Below are positions 5,528 to 7,668 of a stretch of 7,668 nt of DNA, piece by piece; the first letter of the stretch is position 1; every line of letters starts with the position of its first letter. The notes under the pieces were generated by a model. The model saw only the letters and a list, made by a program, of their open reading frames with translations, had not been told where the DNA came from and ran no database searches. This DNA is from an uncultured Clostridia bacterium (GTDB lineage Bacteria; Bacillota; Clostridia; Lachnospirales; Anaerotignaceae), in the NCBI GenBank assembly GCA_937919015.1, contig CALFPN010000054.1:1-7668 (forward strand). The letters run 5' to 3'. The translations under genes and the position numbers were made by a program.

Positions 5528-7303
5528 ATGAAACGCTGGCTTTTGAAACGAACAAAAGTGAATACGGCTGAGATGGCGAAGGAGCTGGGCATCCGTCAGG
5601 CTACGGCAACCGTTCTTGCCAACCGGGAACTTTATGCAAGGAAAGAGGCGAAGGATTTCCTTTTTGGCGGTGAAGGGGCCTTTGGCGATCCTGCGGAAAT
5701 GAAAGATATGCTGCAAGGCGTTTCCCTCATTGCACAGGCGATTCAGAATGATAAAAAGATTGCCGTATATGGGGATTATGATGTGGATGGGGTCATGAGT
5801 ACCTCTATCCTTTATCAGACCATTCTGCGCTGCGGCGGAAAAGTCGTGTTTTATGTGCCCCATCGCCAGAAGGAAGGATATGGGTTAAATCTGAAGGCGG
5901 TGGAAGACCTTTCTGCAGAACAGGTGGAAGTGCTGTTTACCTGCGATAACGGCATTGCAGCCCTGCAGGAAATCGCTTTGGCGAAGGAAAAAGGAATGAC
6001 TGTCGTTGTTCTTGACCACCATGAGCCGGGCTTCACGGGTATTGGCGAGGAGAGACGGGATATCCTGCCAAAGGCCGATGCCATTATCGATCCCAAACAG
6101 CGGGATTGCGGGTATCCTTTTCAATATATGTGTGCCGGCGGGCTTTCCTATAAATTTGCAAGATTATTATTGCAGGAATTCTGTATCGATGATGAAGAAC
6201 TGGAAAAACAGCTGGTTTCCTTTGCGGCCATTGCAACGGTCTGTGATATCGTAGACCTTCTGGGAGAAAACCGTGCCATTGTCCAAAAAGGCTTGCCAGA
6301 GATCCGGAAAACGGAAAATATCGGCCTGCGCGTCCTTCTGGAAGAAGCCGGTCTCGCAGATAAAGTCATTTCCGATTATCACATCGGCTTTATCATCGGC
6401 CCCTGTATCAACGCCACAGGCCGTCTGGAAAGCGGCAGACAGGCAGTGGAGCTGTTCTGCAGTAAAAATGAAAAAGAAGCAAGGGAAAAAGCAAAGAATC
6501 TGGTGCAGCTGAATGAAGAACGTAAACACCTGACGGAAGAGGCAGCCATGCGGGCTGACCTTGCCTTGCAGGAAGGGGATGCTCTGAAAGACCGTGTGCT
6601 GGTGCTGTATGATCCGACGATCCATGAAAGTATTGCAGGTATTGTAGCAGGCCGCATCAAGGATAAATATTATCGTCCCACCATCCTTATCACCGGCAGC
6701 GAGGAGGGGGCCAAAGGCTCCGGCAGAAGCATCGAAGGCTATCATCTTTTTGAGGCTTTGTTTGCAAACAGGGAACTTTTTACCCGTTTTGGCGGACATG
6801 CCATGGCGGCGGGGTTATCTCTCCCTGTAAAAAATATTGATATTTTGAGACAACGGCTGAACGAACAGTGTCAATTAACACAGGAGCAGATGATTCCTGT
6901 GCTGCGCATCGAAAAATCCCTTTCCTTTGCGGAGATCGATCTGAGTCTGGCCAAGGAACTGAAGGCACTGGCACCCTTTGGAAAGGGGAATCCTGCACCG
7001 TTGTTTGGCTCCAAAGGCATCCGTGTGGACAGGCTGGATCTTATCGGCAAAGAAAAGAATATCCTACGGATGACGGTATCTGAGCCCCGTAGCGGCACAC
7101 GGCTTTCTGCTATTTCTTTTGATGGGTATCATCAGCTTTGTCAGATGTTAAAAGAATTGTATCCCGCGGAAGATTGTGATAAAATGATTTTAAGTGGTCA
7201 GCTGCCAAGCCTGCTGGATATGGTCTACAGTGTGGATATCAATACATATAACGGAAGAAGCAGTGTCCAGCTGATGCTGAAGGATTTTCGTTTTGCAACA
7301 TAA
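5528..7303 (+). CDS. recJ: Single-stranded-DNA-specific 5'-3' exonuclease RecJ
   Basis: RecJ degrades single-stranded DNA from the 5' end in recombination, mismatch repair and repair of stalled forks; it is cytoplasmic and uses divalent metal. The 591-residue product has the DHH catalytic core in order: YGDYDVDG (81-88, Asp83, Asp85, Asp87), CDNG (139-142, Asp140), LDHHEPG (162-168, Asp163, His164, His165) and ATVCDIVDLLGENR (236-249, Asp240). The DHHA1 region follows with GPCINATGRLESG (291-303), HESIAGIVAGRI (366-377), GSGRSIEG (397-404) and GGHAMAAG (422-429). The C-terminal OB-fold region contains LAPFGKGNPAPLF (481-493) and ends with the typical NTYNGRSSVQLMLKD. All key metal ligands are present and the length is normal for Bacillota RecJ. 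The ATG at 5528 lies 7 bases after AAAGGAG. The stop overlaps the ribosome binding site of apt, so the two form an operon; recJ-apt, often followed by relA, is a common Bacillota arrangement. Confidence 0.96.
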   Translation: MKRWLLKRTKVNTAEMAKELGIRQATATVLANRELYARKEAKDFLFGGEGAFGDPAEMKDMLQGVSLIAQAIQNDKKIAVYGDYDVDGVMSTSILYQTILRCGGKVVFYVPHRQKEGYGLNLKAVEDLSAEQVEVLFTCDNGIAALQEIALAKEKGMTVVVLDHHEPGFTGIGEERRDILPKADAIIDPKQRDCGYPFQYMCAGGLSYKFARLLLQEFCIDDEELEKQLVSFAAIATVCDIVDLLGENRAIVQKGLPEIRKTENIGLRVLLEEAGLADKVISDYHIGFIIGPCINATGRLESGRQAVELFCSKNEKEAREKAKNLVQLNEERKHLTEEAAMRADLALQEGDALKDRVLVLYDPTIHESIAGIVAGRIKDKYYRPTILITGSEEGAKGSGRSIEGYHLFEALFANRELFTRFGGHAMAAGLSLPVKNIDILRQRLNEQCQLTQEQMIPVLRIEKSLSFAEIDLSLAKELKALAPFGKGNPAPLFGSKGIRVDRLDLIGKEKNILRMTVSEPRSGTRLSAISFDGYHQLCQMLKELYPAEDCDKMILSGQLPSLLDMVYSVDINTYNGRSSVQLMLKDFRFAT

Positions 7304-7313
7304 GGAGGACAAT

Positions 7314-7668
7314 ATGGACTTAAAAGATAAAATCAGAAATATTCAGGATTTTCCTCAGGAAGGTGTTCTGTTTCGCGATATCACAACCCTTCTGAAGGAT
7401 GCGGAAGGCATGAAAGAAGCCATCGACCGCATGACGGCAAAGCTGGAGGGGGTCGATTTTGATCTGGTTCTGGGCCCTGAATCCAGAGGTTTTATTTTTG
7501 GGATGCCTGTGGCGTATAACATGGGGAAGGGCTTCGTTCCCGTGCGTAAAGCAGGCAAACTGCCCGCAGAGGTGGTAAGCAAGGAATATGCGCTGGAATA
7601 CGGCACAGCGACCATTGAGATCCATAAAGATGCCATTCAGCCGGGACAGAAGGTTGTTATCGTGGATG
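7314..7668 (+). CDS. apt: Adenine phosphoribosyltransferase, 5' part (runs off the window)
   Basis: Apt joins adenine to PRPP to give AMP and pyrophosphate in cytoplasmic purine salvage. The 118 residues visible are the N-terminal two thirds of a protein that usually has about 170. Recognisable family segments are the N-terminal QDFPQEGVLFRDIT (11-24), GPESRGFIFG (54-63), the lysine-rich loop RKAGKLP (78-84), EYALEYGTATIEIH (91-104), and the start of the PRPP-binding strand, VVIVD (114-118). The window ends just inside that motif, so its catalytic acidic residues and loop cannot be checked. The start is clear: AAGGAGG (7302-7308) lies 5 bases upstream of the ATG and overlaps the recJ stop, with a gap of 10 bases between the genes. 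It should be co-transcribed and probably translationally coupled with recJ. Confidence 0.95.
   Translation, partial: MDLKDKIRNIQDFPQEGVLFRDITTLLKDAEGMKEAIDRMTAKLEGVDFDLVLGPESRGFIFGMPVAYNMGKGFVPVRKAGKLPAEVVSKEYALEYGTATIEIHKDAIQPGQKVVIVD

Noticed and set aside
6167..6799. 210-codon antisense open frame inside recJ
   Set aside because: It lies wholly within the DHH/DHHA1 coding region of recJ, with no initiation signal and an unnatural composition.
1..7668. Search for a novel defence system, mobile element, CRISPR array, tRNA/rRNA or phage genes
   Set aside because: No transposase, integrase, nuclease-toxin pair, regular repeat array or tRNA-like cloverleaf was seen. Gene order and content match conserved chromosomal housekeeping genes of Clostridia.

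Overview
This window looks like a stretch of chromosome from an anaerobic, low-to-mid GC Gram-positive bacterium of the class Clostridia, probably Lachnospirales or a close relative. The evidence is a lipoprotein with a copper amine oxidase N-terminal-like domain, separate secD and secF genes next to a small four-helix membrane protein of the TIGR04086 type, the Bacillota gene order secD-secF-recJ-apt, strong AAAGGAG-type ribosome binding sites, and GAAA-tetraloop terminators. The genus cannot be named from this sequence alone.

Layout. Bases 1-98 are non-coding, cut by the window edge, and hold short inverted repeats. A clear vegetative promoter (99-127) drives a 518-residue secreted lipoprotein of unknown function (208-1764, +). 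A perfect 10-bp hairpin (1776-1799) separates it from a convergent PHP-domain phosphoesterase gene (1798-2661, -) and probably terminates both. The PHP stop codon lies on the edge of this hairpin. An 83-bp divergent spacer leads to a small membrane protein with a GTG start (2745-3164, +). Next come a promoter and a bulged terminator-like hairpin in the leader of secD (3298-4536). secF (4549-5439) follows closely and ends at a strong terminator (5444-5473). A new promoter then starts recJ (5528-7303), followed 10 bases later by apt, which runs off the right edge.

How the genes fit together. SecD and SecF form the membrane-embedded, proton-motive-force-dependent accessory of the Sec translocase. 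The small membrane protein is a frequent neighbour of this module in Clostridia, but its function is unknown. RecJ is the 5'-3' single-strand DNA exonuclease of repair and recombination. Apt salvages adenine to AMP. The PHP protein probably hydrolyses nucleotide or RNA phosphate esters. The lipoprotein is exported by Sec and anchored outside the cell, but nothing here gives its role.

Overall this is mostly ordinary housekeeping sequence. I found no mobile element, CRISPR array, RNA gene or defence system. The points most worth a second look are the secD leader hairpin, which resembles an attenuator; the SecF residue at the position of the transport aspartate, which is serine here; the uncharacterised lipoprotein; and the stop codon fused to a shared terminator.
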